Part shown: piece by piece, positions 30,893 to 41,307 of the stretch
Layout of the letters: each line of letters opens with the position of its first letter
Numbering within the stretch: position 1 is the stretch's first letter
NCBI RefSeq assembly: GCF_022750545.1
Contig: NZ_PUIC01000005.1
Location: 273,581 to 337,580, forward strand
Reading direction: 5' to 3'
Length of the DNA stretch: 64,000 nt
From: Caulobacter sp. CCUG 60055
Lineage (GTDB): Bacteria > Pseudomonadota > Alphaproteobacteria > Caulobacterales > Caulobacteraceae
Translations under genes and position numbers: made by a program
Notes under the pieces: generated by a model
Told to the model about the DNA's origin: nothing
Seen by the model: only the letters and a program-made list of their open reading frames with translations
Databases searched by the model: none

Positions 30893-31483
30893 TCAGTTCA
30901 GCGGGAAATTCAGGCGCGCGCGCACGCCGGCGTGGCTGTCGGTGACCATCTCGCCGCGCAGCTGCTCGGCGAGGCCGGAGACCAGCCAAAGACCGAGCTT
31001 GGAGGTGTGGGCGGCCTCGCCGTCATAGCCCGCGCCATCGTCGCTCACCGCCAGCTCGGCGGCGTCACGGCCGGCGCCGCGCAGCTTGACGGTGATGCAG
31101 CCGGGGCGGCCGTCGGCGAAGGCGTGGACGATGGCGTTGGACACCAGTTCGTTGACGATCACCGCCAGGGCCGAGGCGGAATTCTCGCGCACCACCACCG
31201 GCTCGGCCTCGATCTCGATGCGCACCGGCCGCCTGCCGATCCGGCGGCGCCAGACGGGGGCCATCTCGGTCAGGAAAGCGGAGAAGTCGCCGGCCTCGGC
31301 GGCGCCGATGCGGTGATGAAGCACGCCCAGGGCGCCGGTGGCCTCGAGCAGCCAGCCCACCTGGCGCCGCGCCTCGGCGTCCTGGGTCCTTGAAAGCCGC
31401 ATGCGCCCAAGCGTGGTCAGCAACTGCAGGACGTTGCTCAGACGATGGCGCAGCTCGGCGGAGACCTCGGCCTCGTTATGCAT
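30893..31483 (-). CDS. Stand-alone sensor histidine kinase (HisKA_2/HWE type), no sensor domain
   Basis: Predicted 196 residues. The dimerisation helix has ELRHRLSNVLQLL, a phospho-His with the R-x-x-N pattern of HisKA_2/HWE kinases rather than classic HisKA, followed by an ATPase domain with NELVSNAIVHAF and VSDDGAGY. There is no TM or input domain, so input must come from a partner protein. This kinase type feeds PhyR in the alphaproteobacterial general stress response. The ATG at 31483 has GAGG upstream and is preferred over GTG at 31489. Confidence 0.83.
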   Translation of the reverse strand: MHNEAEVSAELRHRLSNVLQLLTTLGRMRLSRTQDAEARRQVGWLLEATGALGVLHHRIGAAEAGDFSAFLTEMAPVWRRRIGRRPVRIEIEAEPVVVRENSASALAVIVNELVSNAIVHAFADGRPGCITVKLRGAGRDAAELAVSDDGAGYDGEAAHTSKLGLWLVSGLAEQLRGEMVTDSHAGVRARLNFPLN

Positions 31484-31510
31484 GCACACCTCGATCAGCC
31501 CCGTCGAAGC

Positions 31511-31535
31511 AACGTAGCAACGCCGCCCTTGTTCT
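31511..31535 (-). promoter_or_regulatory. One-mismatch SigT-like promoter upstream of the kinase
   Basis: On the minus strand AGAAC (31535-31531), 16 bases, then CGTT (31514-31511), ending 27 bases before the kinase ATG. Only the first base differs from the EcfG consensus. The spacing and position to the start codon are typical; the mismatch makes it tentative. Confidence 0.4.
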
Positions 31536-31703
31536 GCGTCGCGACCATCCGCCGCGCGTCAGGATCGCGCTTCCTGCGCGTCCCCCGAATTGGGGGCTTT
31601 GTTTCAACTTTGCAATCACGCGCCCCTGCGACCTATTGGCTCGGCATCGGCGGCGACTGCATGCGCCCTATGATAGAAAACGAAGACACCCCGCGGAGAC
31701 CAC

Positions 31704-32474
31704 ATGCTGAACGTCGAAAAAACCGACACGGTCGCCGTCGTCACCTTGAACCGGCCCGAAGCCATGAACGCCCTGTCGCGAGGGCTGCGGACGGCCCTGC
31801 GCCAGTCGCTGCTGGACCTTGCCGCCGACGACGGCGTGCGCGTCATCGTCCTGACCGGCGCCGGCCGCGCCTTCTGCGCCGGCCTCGACCTCAAGGAGCT
31901 GGGCCAGGCCGAGGGCGAGCTGGGCTCGGCGGTCGGCGCCGACCCAAGCGCCAATCCGGTGGCCGCGATGGACACCTGCCCCAAGCCGATCATCGGCGCG
32001 ATCAACGGCGCGGCGATCACCGGCGGCTTCGAACTGGCCCTGGCCTGCGACGTGCTGATCGCCTCGACGGCGGCGCGGTTCGCCGACACCCACGCCCGGG
32101 TCGGCATCATGCCCGGCTGGGGCCTGTCGCAGAAACTGTCGCGGCTGATCGGGCCGTACCGGGCCAAGGAGCTGTCGCTGACCGGCAATTTCCTCGACGC
32201 GGCGACGGCCGAGCGCTGGGGCCTGGTCAACCGCGTGGTCGAGGCGGACGCCCTGATGCCGGCCTGCCTGCGGCTCGCCCGCGACATGGCCTCGGTTCCG
32301 GCCGAACCCCAGCGTGACTACAAGGCCCTGATCGAGGCCGGCTACGCCCTGCCGTTCGGCGAGGCCATGGCCTGCGAGGCGGAGGTTTCGGCGCGGCTCA
32401 ATCCCGGCGTCAGCGCCCAGTCGGTGGCCGCCCGGCGCGCGGCGGTGATGGAGCGCGGACGCGGCCAGACCTGA
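31704..32474 (+). CDS. Enoyl-CoA hydratase/isomerase family (crotonase)
   Basis: Predicted 256 residues. Crotonase signatures: oxyanion-hole segments GAGRAFCAGLDL and GAINGAAITGGFELAL, with a Glu in GGFELA; the C terminus is of normal length. Catalyses hydration or isomerisation of 2-enoyl-CoAs. The ATG is preceded by CGGAGACC. It is not adjacent to the other CoA genes in the window, and could serve general fatty-acid oxidation. An upstream C5/G5 hairpin (31582-31596) followed by CTTTGTTT lies in its 5' region. Confidence 0.88.
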   Translation: MLNVEKTDTVAVVTLNRPEAMNALSRGLRTALRQSLLDLAADDGVRVIVLTGAGRAFCAGLDLKELGQAEGELGSAVGADPSANPVAAMDTCPKPIIGAINGAAITGGFELALACDVLIASTAARFADTHARVGIMPGWGLSQKLSRLIGPYRAKELSLTGNFLDAATAERWGLVNRVVEADALMPACLRLARDMASVPAEPQRDYKALIEAGYALPFGEAMACEAEVSARLNPGVSAQSVAARRAAVMERGRGQT

Positions 32475-32493
32475 GGCCGGCGGCCCCCGCGAG

Positions 32494-32519
32494 GGAACTT
32501 CCCTGTCCGGCCGGGCGTT
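32494..32519 (+). promoter_or_regulatory. EcfG/SigT-type general stress promoter of the trehalose operon
   Basis: GGAAC at 32494-32498 and CGTT at 32516-32519, spacing 17: an exact match to the general-stress ECF sigma consensus, 67 bases upstream of the otsB ATG and on the same strand. Trehalose synthesis is a common target of this regulon, which supports the call. The -10 element sits inside the left arm of an inverted repeat. Confidence 0.75.
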
Positions 32520-32535
32520 TCCGATACGCCCGGCC
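32509..32535 (+). terminator. GC-rich stem-loop between crotonase and otsB
   Basis: Perfect 10-bp stem GGCCGGGCGT / ACGCCCGGCC with a 7-base loop, 34 bases after the crotonase stop. There is no T-tract (CTCGGTTT follows), so it is a weak intrinsic terminator at best. It overlaps the -10 of the SigT-like promoter and might affect that promoter. Confidence 0.4.
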
Positions 32536-32586
32536 CTCGGTTTCCCGAGAGCCGGCGCCTGACGTTAGCATCATATCGGGAGCGGC

Positions 32587-33336
32587 ATGACCGACACCGA
32601 AACGGCCGAAAGGCTGGCTGCGCCGCCGCGCCTGGACCTTGGCCTGACGGCCCTGTTTCTCGACCTCGACGGCGCCGTCGCGCCCATCGCGCCGACGCCC
32701 GACGCCGTGAAGCCGGACGCCCGGCGCAACGGCCTGCTGGCGGCCCTGCGCGAGCGGGCCGGCGGCCGCCTGGCGGTGATCAGCGGCCGCCCCATCGCCG
32801 ACGTCGACCGCATCCTCGAAGGGGCGGTGACGGCGGCGGCCGGCGTCCACGGCCTGGAGCGGCGCCGCCAGGACGGCGCGGTGATCCGCGCCCCCGCCCA
32901 TCCCGGCGTCGCCGTCGCCAAGGCCGCCTTCGAGGCCCTGGCCGGCGCCGATCCGGGCCTGCTGGTCGAGGACAAGGGGCTGAGCGTGGCGCTGCACTAT
33001 CGCCGCTCGCCAGACTGCGCCGACGCGGTGCAGGAGACCGCCCGGCGCATCGCCGCCCAGGAACGGCTGACCCTGCAGGCCGGCGACATGGTGGTCGAGC
33101 TGCGCACGCCCGGCGCCGACAAGGGCGACGCCCTGCGGGTGTTCATGGCCGAGCGGCCGTTCGCCGGCCACGCGCCGGTCTTCGTCGGCGACGACCTGAC
33201 CGACGAGGACGCCTTCGCCGCCGCCCGCGACCTGGGCGGCTTCGGCGTGCTGGTCGGCCCCGGCCGGCCGACGGCCGCCCGCTTCCGCCTGCCCGACGTG
33301 GAGGCGGTGCTGGCCTGGCTGGAGGCGGCGGCGTGA
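32587..33336 (+). CDS. otsB: Trehalose-6-phosphate phosphatase OtsB
   Basis: Predicted 249 residues, HAD superfamily. The catalytic Asp motif is LFLDLDGAVAPI (with an unusual Ala-Val where most have Thr-Leu), then ISGRPIADVDRIL and the metal-binding GDDLTDEDAF. Removes phosphate from trehalose 6-phosphate. First gene of otsB-GH15-otsA; its stop overlaps the next start (GTGA). Upstream CGGGAG serves as ribosome binding site and an exact SigT-like promoter lies 67 bases upstream. Confidence 0.93.
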   Translation: MTDTETAERLAAPPRLDLGLTALFLDLDGAVAPIAPTPDAVKPDARRNGLLAALRERAGGRLAVISGRPIADVDRILEGAVTAAAGVHGLERRRQDGAVIRAPAHPGVAVAKAAFEALAGADPGLLVEDKGLSVALHYRRSPDCADAVQETARRIAAQERLTLQAGDMVVELRTPGADKGDALRVFMAERPFAGHAPVFVGDDLTDEDAFAAARDLGGFGVLVGPGRPTAARFRLPDVEAVLAWLEAAA

Positions 33337-35134
33337 ACGGCGGCCCGCACGATCTCGACCTGTTCCCGATCGGCAACTGCGCGGCCAGCGCGCTGATCGA
33401 CCGCCAGGGCCGCTTCGTCTGGGCCTGCGCCCCCCGCGTCGACGCCGACCCGGTGTTCTCCAACCTGCTGTCCAGCCGCGATCCGGCCGATGCCAAGGCC
33501 ATAGGCTTGTGGGCGATCGAGATCGACGACCTCGCAGAGGTGCGCCAGAGCTACCTGCGCAACACGGCCGTGCTGCGCACCGAGCTGATCGACGCCGCCG
33601 GCGCGGCGATCGAGATCATCGACTTCTGCCCGCGCTATCGCCAGTTCGGACGCATCTACCGCCCGACCGCCTTCGTCCGCATCGTACGCCCCCTGAGCGG
33701 GACGACGGCGGCGCGCGTCCGGCTGAAGCCGGCGGCCGACTGGGGCGCGCGCGAGGCCGAGAGCACCTCCGGCTCCAACCACGTCCGCTTCCTGTGCTCG
33801 GACGTCACCTTGCGCCTGACCACCAACTGCCCGGTCAGCCACGTGGTCTCTGGCCGCACCTTTCGCCTGGAGAAGGAGCTGGGCTTCTTCCTCGGCCCGG
33901 ACGAGGGCTTCGACGCCGAGCTGCTGTCGACCCTCAAGCGCATGCGCGACGAGACGGTGACCGCCTGGCGCGAATGGGTCCGAACCCTGACGGTGCCGCT
34001 GGAATGGCAGGAAGCGGTGATCCGCGCGGCCATCGCGCTGAAACTCTGCGCCTACGAGGAGACCGGCGCCGTGGTCGCGGCCCTGACCACCTCGATCCCC
34101 GAGGCCCCGAACAGCGGCCGCAACTGGGACTATCGCTATTGCTGGCTGCGCGACGCCTATTACGTCGTCCAAGCCCTGAACCGCCTGGGCGCGGCCGACA
34201 TGCTGGAGAACTATCTCGGCTATCTGCGCAACCTCGTCGGGCAGGCGGGCGGCGGCCATATCCAGCCGGTCTACGGCGTCGGCCTGGAGCTTGGCCTCGG
34301 CGAGCGCACCGTCGACGCCCTGCCCGGCTTTCGCGGCATGGGACCGGTGCGGTCCGGCAACCAGGCCTATGAGCACCACCAGCACGACGTCTACGGCCAG
34401 ATCATCCTGTCTGCCGCCCACGCCTTCTTCGACGAGCGGCTGCTGCGGCCGGGCTCGATCGAGGACTTCCATGCCCTGGAGAAGGTCGGCGACCGCGCCT
34501 TCGCCCTGCACGACCAGCCCGACGCCGGTCTGTGGGAGTTCCGCACCCGGGCGGCGGTGCACACCTATTCCTCGGTGATGTGCTGGGCGGCCTGCGACCG
34601 GCTGGGCAACGTCGCCGAGGCCCTCGGCCTGACCGACCGCGCCGCCTTCTGGAAGGCGCGCGCCGAGATCGTCCGCGCGCGGATCGAGAAGGACGCCTGG
34701 AACGCCGAGCATGGCCGCTTCGCCGCCAGCTTCGGCGGCGACGAGCTGGACGCCAGCCTGCTGCAACTGGTCGACCTGCGGTTCCTGTCGCCCGACGACC
34801 CGCGCCACCAGGCCACGTTCCAGGCCGTCGAGCGCGACCTGAAGCGCGGCCCCTATCTGATGCGCTACGTCATTCCCGACGATTTCGGCGCGCCGGAGAC
34901 GGCGTTCAACTTCTGCACCTTCTGGCTCATCGAGGCCCTGCACCTGTCCGGGCGGAGCGACGAGGCCCGCGCGCTGTTCGAGGAGATGCTGTCGCACCGC
35001 ACCGCCGCCGGCCTGTTGTCCGAGGACATCTCGCTCAGCGACGGCGCCCTGTGGGGCAACTATCCCCAGACCTATTCGCTGGTCGGGCTGATCAACTGCG
35101 CCGCCCTGCTCAGCCGGCCGTGGAGCTCGGTGCG

Positions 35135-35138
<4 letters not shown>
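33333..35138 (+). CDS. Glycoside hydrolase family 15 (glucoamylase/trehalase-like)
   Basis: Predicted 601 residues, cytosolic. GH15 (alpha/alpha)6 barrel signatures: NSGRNWDYRYCWLRDA, the general acid E402 in LWEFRTR and the general base E564 in LLSEDISL, followed by GNYPQTYSLVGLI. Actinobacterial and archaeal GH15 members with this layout are trehalases, others are glucoamylases. Being translated between otsB and otsA (GTGA at its start and ATGA at its end) suggests it acts on trehalose or a related sugar; trehalase activity is an inference. Confidence 0.87.
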
Positions 35139-36544
<1,406 letters not shown>

Positions 36545-36604
36545 GGCGGCGGCTTTCACGCCGATTTCAGTCCCGCGCCGCCGGCGCCATGCTATTCAGG
36601 CCCG

Positions 36605-37789
36605 ATGGCGTCCCGTCCGACTCTCGATTTCCTGAAGACCGAAGCCGGCGCCGGCGCCTTCCTGGGCGTCGCCGCGCTGCTGGCGCTGCTGTGGGCGAAC
36701 TCGCCCTGGGCGGCCCGCTACTTCGCCTTCATCAACGCCGACCTGACCATCCATATCGGCGCTTTCGACCACACCAAGTCCGTCCTCAAATGGACCAAGG
36801 ACGGCTTGATGGCGGTGTTCTTCTTCGTCGTCGGCCTGGAGATCAAGTACGAGATCCTCAAGGGCGAGTTGTCCAATCCGCGCAAGCTGGCCCTGCCGGT
36901 GCTGGCGGCGGTCGGCGGGATGGTCGCGCCCGCCCTGGTTTATCTGGCCTTCAACCTCGGGCCGAACGGCCAACCCGGCGGTTGGCCGACGCCCGCCGCC
37001 ACCGACATCGCCTTCGCCCTGGCGGCGCTGGCCGCGATCGGGCCGCGCCTGCCGGCCTCGCTGCGGGTGTTCCTGCTGACCCTGGCCATCGCCGACGACC
37101 TGGGCGCGGTGGCCCTGATCGCCGTGCTGTTCACCGCCAAGGTGCAGGTCTGGGCCCTGGCCGCCGCCGGCGGCGTGCTGGCGGCGATGGCGCTGATGTC
37201 GTTCTGGCGTTCGGCGCCGCTGTTCCTCTACGCCGTCGGCTTCGCGGCGGTGTGGGCGCTGGCGCTGGAATCGGGGGTCAACACCTCGCTGGCGGGCGTC
37301 GCCGCCGCCCTGACCGTGCCGATCGCCGCCCCGCGCCCCGGCCGCGAGAGCGCCCTGAAGCGGGCGATGAGCGGCCTGCACCCCTATGTCGCCTACGGCA
37401 TCCTGCCGTTCTTCGCCTTCGTCGCGGCCGGCTTCTCGTTCAAGGGGTTGTCGCTGGGCCAGCTGTTCGCGCCGGTTCCCCTGGGCATCATGGCCGGGCT
37501 GCTGATCGGCAAGCAGGTCGGGGTCCTGGCCCTGTCGGCCCTGGCGGTGAGCCTTGGCCTGGCGCGCCGGCCCTCGGGCGCGACCTGGCTCGACCTCTAC
37601 GGCGCGGCGCTGCTGTGCGGCGTCGGGTTCACCATGAGCCTGTTCATCGGCGCCCTGGCCTTCGATCCGCGCGACCCGCTGATCCAGACGCAGGTGCGCC
37701 TGGGCGTCATCGCCGGATCGGCGGCGTCCGCCCTGGCCGGCATGGCCGTCCTGGCCTGGAGCGCGCGCCGCAGGCCGGTCGAGGCCTGA
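36605..37789 (+). CDS. nhaA: Na+/H+ antiporter NhaA
   Basis: Predicted 394 residues, about 12 TM helices. The paired Asp motif is present in ATDIAFALAAL and LAIADDLGAVALIA; the last is the signature of NhaA. Exports sodium in exchange for protons, needed at alkaline pH and salt. The gene starts 60 bases after otsA and might be partly co-transcribed with the osmoprotectant operon, but no coupling is visible. Confidence 0.95.
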   Translation: MASRPTLDFLKTEAGAGAFLGVAALLALLWANSPWAARYFAFINADLTIHIGAFDHTKSVLKWTKDGLMAVFFFVVGLEIKYEILKGELSNPRKLALPVLAAVGGMVAPALVYLAFNLGPNGQPGGWPTPAATDIAFALAALAAIGPRLPASLRVFLLTLAIADDLGAVALIAVLFTAKVQVWALAAAGGVLAAMALMSFWRSAPLFLYAVGFAAVWALALESGVNTSLAGVAAALTVPIAAPRPGRESALKRAMSGLHPYVAYGILPFFAFVAAGFSFKGLSLGQLFAPVPLGIMAGLLIGKQVGVLALSALAVSLGLARRPSGATWLDLYGAALLCGVGFTMSLFIGALAFDPRDPLIQTQVRLGVIAGSAASALAGMAVLAWSARRRPVEA

Positions 37790-37886
37790 GGCCCCGCCAA
37801 AAGCTGTCGCTTTTCCGTCACAGCGTCCAGTTTTCGTCATCGAACGCGGTTTGACGGCTTTGCGCCCTTCCGAACGGCCGTTTAGC

Positions 37887-37923
37887 GTTGCGCAACGACC
37901 CCGAATACGGGGCGCATTGCAAC
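37887..37923 (+). promoter_or_regulatory. Nested palindrome/hairpin in the leader of the TonB receptor
   Basis: GTTGCGCAAC (37887-37896) is a perfect 10-base palindrome; a hairpin CCCCG-AATA-CGGGG follows at 37899-37912; an outer GCAAC (37919-37923) could pair with GTTGC (37887-37891). The element ends 37 bases before the ATG. Two TTTTC(C)GTCA copies, 20 bases apart (37811 and 37831), lie further upstream. Likely an operator region or mRNA leader; the regulator is unknown. Confidence 0.45.
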
Positions 37924-37960
37924 AAGGCGGCGCGCGCGCCGCGCTACACCGGGGTAGGAA

Positions 37961-40462
37961 ATGAGGTTCTCCCAATACGTCAAGGCGACGGCTTCCGTCG
38001 CCGTGCTCGCCGTCGTGACCGGCGCCGCCGTCGCGGCCGAGGCCCAGGAGGCGCCGCGCACCGTCGACGAGATCGTCGTCACCGCCCAGAAGCGCGAGCA
38101 GAACCTGCAGGACGTCCCGATCGTGGTCACGGCCCTGCCGCAGAAGCTGCTGCAGGACACCGGCGTCAAGGACATCAAGGACCTGACGATCCTGACCCCC
38201 GGCCTCACCGTCACCTCGACCACCTCCGAGGCCTCGACCACCGCCCGCATCCGCGGCGTCGGCACCGTCGGCGACAACCCCGGCCTGGAATCCTCGGTCG
38301 GCGTGGTGATCGACGGCGTCTATCGCCCCCGCAACGGCGTCAGCTTCGGCGACCTCGGCGAGATGCAGCGCATCGAGGTGCTGAAGGGCCCGCAAGGCAC
38401 GCTGTTCGGCAAGAACACCTCGGCCGGCGTCATCAGCATCATCACCAAAGAGCCGGAGTTCACCTTCGGCGGCAACGCCGAGCTGACGGCCGGCAACTAC
38501 GGCGCCGTCGGCGGCTCGGTGTCGGTCACCGGCCCCATCGTCCAGGACGTCGCCGCCGGCCGGCTCTATTTCGCCGCCCGCAAGCGCGACGGCTTCAACG
38601 ACGTGGTCAACGGCAAGGGCCCCAGCACCACCACCGAGGACGCCGACCAGAACTTCTGGACGATTCGCGGCCAGGTGCTGTTCACGCCTTCGTCCGACGT
38701 CAGCATCAAGTTCATCGCCGACTACACCAAGCGCGACGAGAACTGCTGCGCCGCCGTGCAGATCCGCACCGGACCGACCGCCGCGATCATCAACGCCCTG
38801 GCCGCGCCATCGACGGGCCTGTCGATCTATCCGAACCCTTCGGCGCGCAAAGCCTATTCCAACCGCGCGGTCGGCTCTCAGGTCGAGGACGGCGGCGTGT
38901 CGGCCGAGGCCAATGTCGACCTGCCGTTCGGCAAGCTGACCTCGGTCACCGCCGTGCGCCGGTGGGAGACCAAGAACGGCCAGGACTCCGACTTCACCAC
39001 CGCCGACATCACCTACCGCCAGAACGACGGCACCAACTATTCGCGCTTCACCACCATCAGCCAGGAACTGCGCCTGGCCGGCCAGGTGGGCAAGGTCGAC
39101 TGGCTGGTCGGCGGCTTCTTCGCCGGCGAGCAGCTGAGCAACGGCGCCAACTTCCTCTACGGCTCGGACTACGAGAAGTACCTGAGCATGCTGCTGTCCG
39201 GCGGCAACCCCAACTTCGTCGCCGGCCTCAACGGCCGCGCGCCGGGCACCAGCTTCGCGGCGGGTCAGGGCCTCTATGACCACTACACCCAGGAGAGCAA
39301 GACCTACGCCCTCTTCACCAACGACACCTGGCACATCACCGAAAAGCTCGACCTGACCGTAGGCCTGCGCTGGACCTCCGAGGACAAGTCGCTCAACACC
39401 TCGCAGAGCACCAGCGACGGCGGCATAGGCTGCGCCACCGCCATCGCGCGGCAGGCCGCGGGGGCGTGGACCGCCCTGGGCATCCCGCTGGCCGCCCAGC
39501 CGACCATCCTCGGCAACATGTGCCTGCCCTGGGCCAACCCGCTGTTCAACGGCCGCGCCAATTCGCAAAGCCTGTCGAGCAGCGAATGGTCGGGCACGGC
39601 CAAGGTCGCCTACCGGTGGTCGCCGGAGGTGATGACCTACGCCTCCTACGCCCGCGGCTACAAGGGCGCCGGCTTCAACCTCGACCGCACCCAGTCGTCC
39701 AACGGCCTGCAGAGCGGCCTGCCGGGCATCATGCCGATCTACGACACCTCGTTCCCGGCCGAGTTCGTCGACAGCTACGAGCTGGGCGCCAAGACCACCC
39801 TGCTCGACCGCTCGCTGCTGCTGAACGCGGCGCTGTTCTACCAGAAGTTCACCGACTTCCAGCTGAACACCTTCCTCGGCACCTCGTTCGCCGTGCGCTC
39901 GATCCCCGAGGTCGAGTCCAAGGGCGTCGACATCGACCTGCTGTGGTTCACCCCGGTCCAGGGCCTGAGCGTCCAGGGCGGCCTGACCTACGCCGACACC
40001 ACCTACGGCGACCAGAAGATCCCCAACGATCCGACCAACGCCCTGGCCCTGCTGCCCGGCTCGCGCCTGTCGTTCGCGCCGGAATGGTCGGGTTCGGCCT
40101 CGGTCACCTACGAGACGCCGGTCAGCGACATGCTGAAGGCCCGCTTCAACATCGGCGCCAAGTACACCTCGGACTACAATACCGGGTCGGACCTGTTCCC
40201 GCCGAAGATGCAGAAGGCCTTCACCCTGTTCAACGCCCGCGCCGGCCTCAGCACCAAGGACGACCGCTGGACCGTCGAGGTCTGGGCCCAGAACCTGTTC
40301 GACCAGGAATACAAGCAGGTGGTGTTCAACGGGCCGCTGCAAGGCTCGTCGGGCCTCGACGCCACCCACACGACCTACGACCCGACCCGCGACACCATCA
40401 CCTACGACGCCTTCCTCGGCGCGCCGCGCACCTACGGCGTGACCCTGCGGGCCAAGTTCTAA
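37961..40462 (+). CDS. TonB-dependent outer-membrane receptor
   Basis: Predicted 833 residues. Sec signal, a TonB-box region DEIVVTAQKREQ, plug domain with GVGTVGDNPGLESSVGVVIDGVY (core VIDGVYRPRNG) and PQGTLFGKN, then a 22-strand barrel ending with the terminal aromatic (KF). Typical of the many TonB receptors of Caulobacterales for carbohydrates or iron compounds; substrate not predictable. AGGAA precedes the ATG. Adjacent AraC regulator and metalloprotease candidate may share its context. Confidence 0.95.
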   Translation: MRFSQYVKATASVAVLAVVTGAAVAAEAQEAPRTVDEIVVTAQKREQNLQDVPIVVTALPQKLLQDTGVKDIKDLTILTPGLTVTSTTSEASTTARIRGVGTVGDNPGLESSVGVVIDGVYRPRNGVSFGDLGEMQRIEVLKGPQGTLFGKNTSAGVISIITKEPEFTFGGNAELTAGNYGAVGGSVSVTGPIVQDVAAGRLYFAARKRDGFNDVVNGKGPSTTTEDADQNFWTIRGQVLFTPSSDVSIKFIADYTKRDENCCAAVQIRTGPTAAIINALAAPSTGLSIYPNPSARKAYSNRAVGSQVEDGGVSAEANVDLPFGKLTSVTAVRRWETKNGQDSDFTTADITYRQNDGTNYSRFTTISQELRLAGQVGKVDWLVGGFFAGEQLSNGANFLYGSDYEKYLSMLLSGGNPNFVAGLNGRAPGTSFAAGQGLYDHYTQESKTYALFTNDTWHITEKLDLTVGLRWTSEDKSLNTSQSTSDGGIGCATAIARQAAGAWTALGIPLAAQPTILGNMCLPWANPLFNGRANSQSLSSSEWSGTAKVAYRWSPEVMTYASYARGYKGAGFNLDRTQSSNGLQSGLPGIMPIYDTSFPAEFVDSYELGAKTTLLDRSLLLNAALFYQKFTDFQLNTFLGTSFAVRSIPEVESKGVDIDLLWFTPVQGLSVQGGLTYADTTYGDQKIPNDPTNALALLPGSRLSFAPEWSGSASVTYETPVSDMLKARFNIGAKYTSDYNTGSDLFPPKMQKAFTLFNARAGLSTKDDRWTVEVWAQNLFDQEYKQVVFNGPLQGSSGLDATHTTYDPTRDTITYDAFLGAPRTYGVTLRAKF

Positions 40463-40504
40463 GAGCTAAAAGAGGGGACGGGGCCGCACGCCGGCCCCGA
40501 CTGG

Positions 40505-40537
40505 GCGGCCTGGAGCGATCCGGGCCGCTCTTTTCTT
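40505..40537 (+). terminator. Terminator of the TonB receptor gene
   Basis: A 10-bp stem GCGGCCTGGA / TCCGGGCCGC (one G-T pair) around a GCGA tetraloop, followed by TCTTTTCTT, 43 bases after the stop. Confidence 0.85.
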
Positions 40538-40585
40538 GCCCGGGTTTAACTGGCGGCGGCCGTGGCGGGCGCGCAGAGTGCGGCC

Positions 40586-41287
40586 ATGACCTGCGTCGCC
40601 GATCGCCAGCAGCTGCCGTCCGGCGCGAGCCTGCCCCGCCACCGCCACGGCGAGGCCTATGTCGCCCTGGTGCTGGAGGGCGGCTACGAGGAGGCCGGCG
40701 TGCTCGGCCGCGTCCGCGTCGAGCCGGGCCAGGCGGTGCTGCACGGCGCCTTCGAGGGGCATCGCAACCGCATCGGCGCCCGAGGGGCGCGCGTGCTCAA
40801 CCTGACCCTGCCGGCCGGCCTCGACCTGGCGACCGGCCTCGGCGCGGTCCGCGACGCCGACGCGGCCGCCCGGACCGCCGAGCGCGATCCGGCCGCCGCC
40901 CTCGCCATCCTGCTCGACGGCCTGGTCCGGCTGGCGCCGCGTCCGGCCGACTGGCTCGACGAACTGGCCGGGGCGATCGCCGCCGAGCCCGCCCTGCGCC
41001 TGGGCGGGTGGGGCCGCAACCGGGGACTGTCGCCCGCCGCCCTGTCGCGCGCCTTCGCCGGCGCCTATGGCGAAACCCCGATCCGCTTTCGCCTGGAGAC
41101 GCGGGCCCGGCGGGCCTGGCGGGCCATCGTCGACGGTCGGGCGCCCCTGGCCGACATCGCCGCCGAGGCCGGCTTCGCCGACCAGGCCCATATGGGCCGG
41201 GCCGTGAAGGCGCTGACCGGCCGCACCCCCGGCGCCTGGAGAGCCGAGGCCGGACGGCCTGCAAATGGATTCAAGACCGCCGCCTGA
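40586..41287 (+). CDS. AraC-family transcriptional regulator
   Basis: Predicted 233 residues. N-terminal cupin-like ligand domain (LPRHRHGEAYVALVLEGGYEE, core PRHRHGEAY), C-terminal AraC HTH pair (GLSPAALSRAFAGAYGETPIRF and PLADIAAEAGFADQAHMGRAVK, core AGFADQAHM). It lies between the TonB receptor and the HEGMH protein on the same strand. A GTG at 40562 is an alternative start; neither has an obvious ribosome binding site. Target unknown. Confidence 0.82.
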   Translation: MTCVADRQQLPSGASLPRHRHGEAYVALVLEGGYEEAGVLGRVRVEPGQAVLHGAFEGHRNRIGARGARVLNLTLPAGLDLATGLGAVRDADAAARTAERDPAAALAILLDGLVRLAPRPADWLDELAGAIAAEPALRLGGWGRNRGLSPAALSRAFAGAYGETPIRFRLETRARRAWRAIVDGRAPLADIAAEAGFADQAHMGRAVKALTGRTPGAWRAEAGRPANGFKTAA

Positions 41288-41307
41288 ACCGGCGCGATGC
41301 TGGCGGC

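Noticed and set aside
36596-40369. Long minus-strand frame opposite nhaA and the TonB receptor
   Set aside because: Shadow frame rich in Gly/Asp/Val repeats; no domain and the plus-strand genes are certain.
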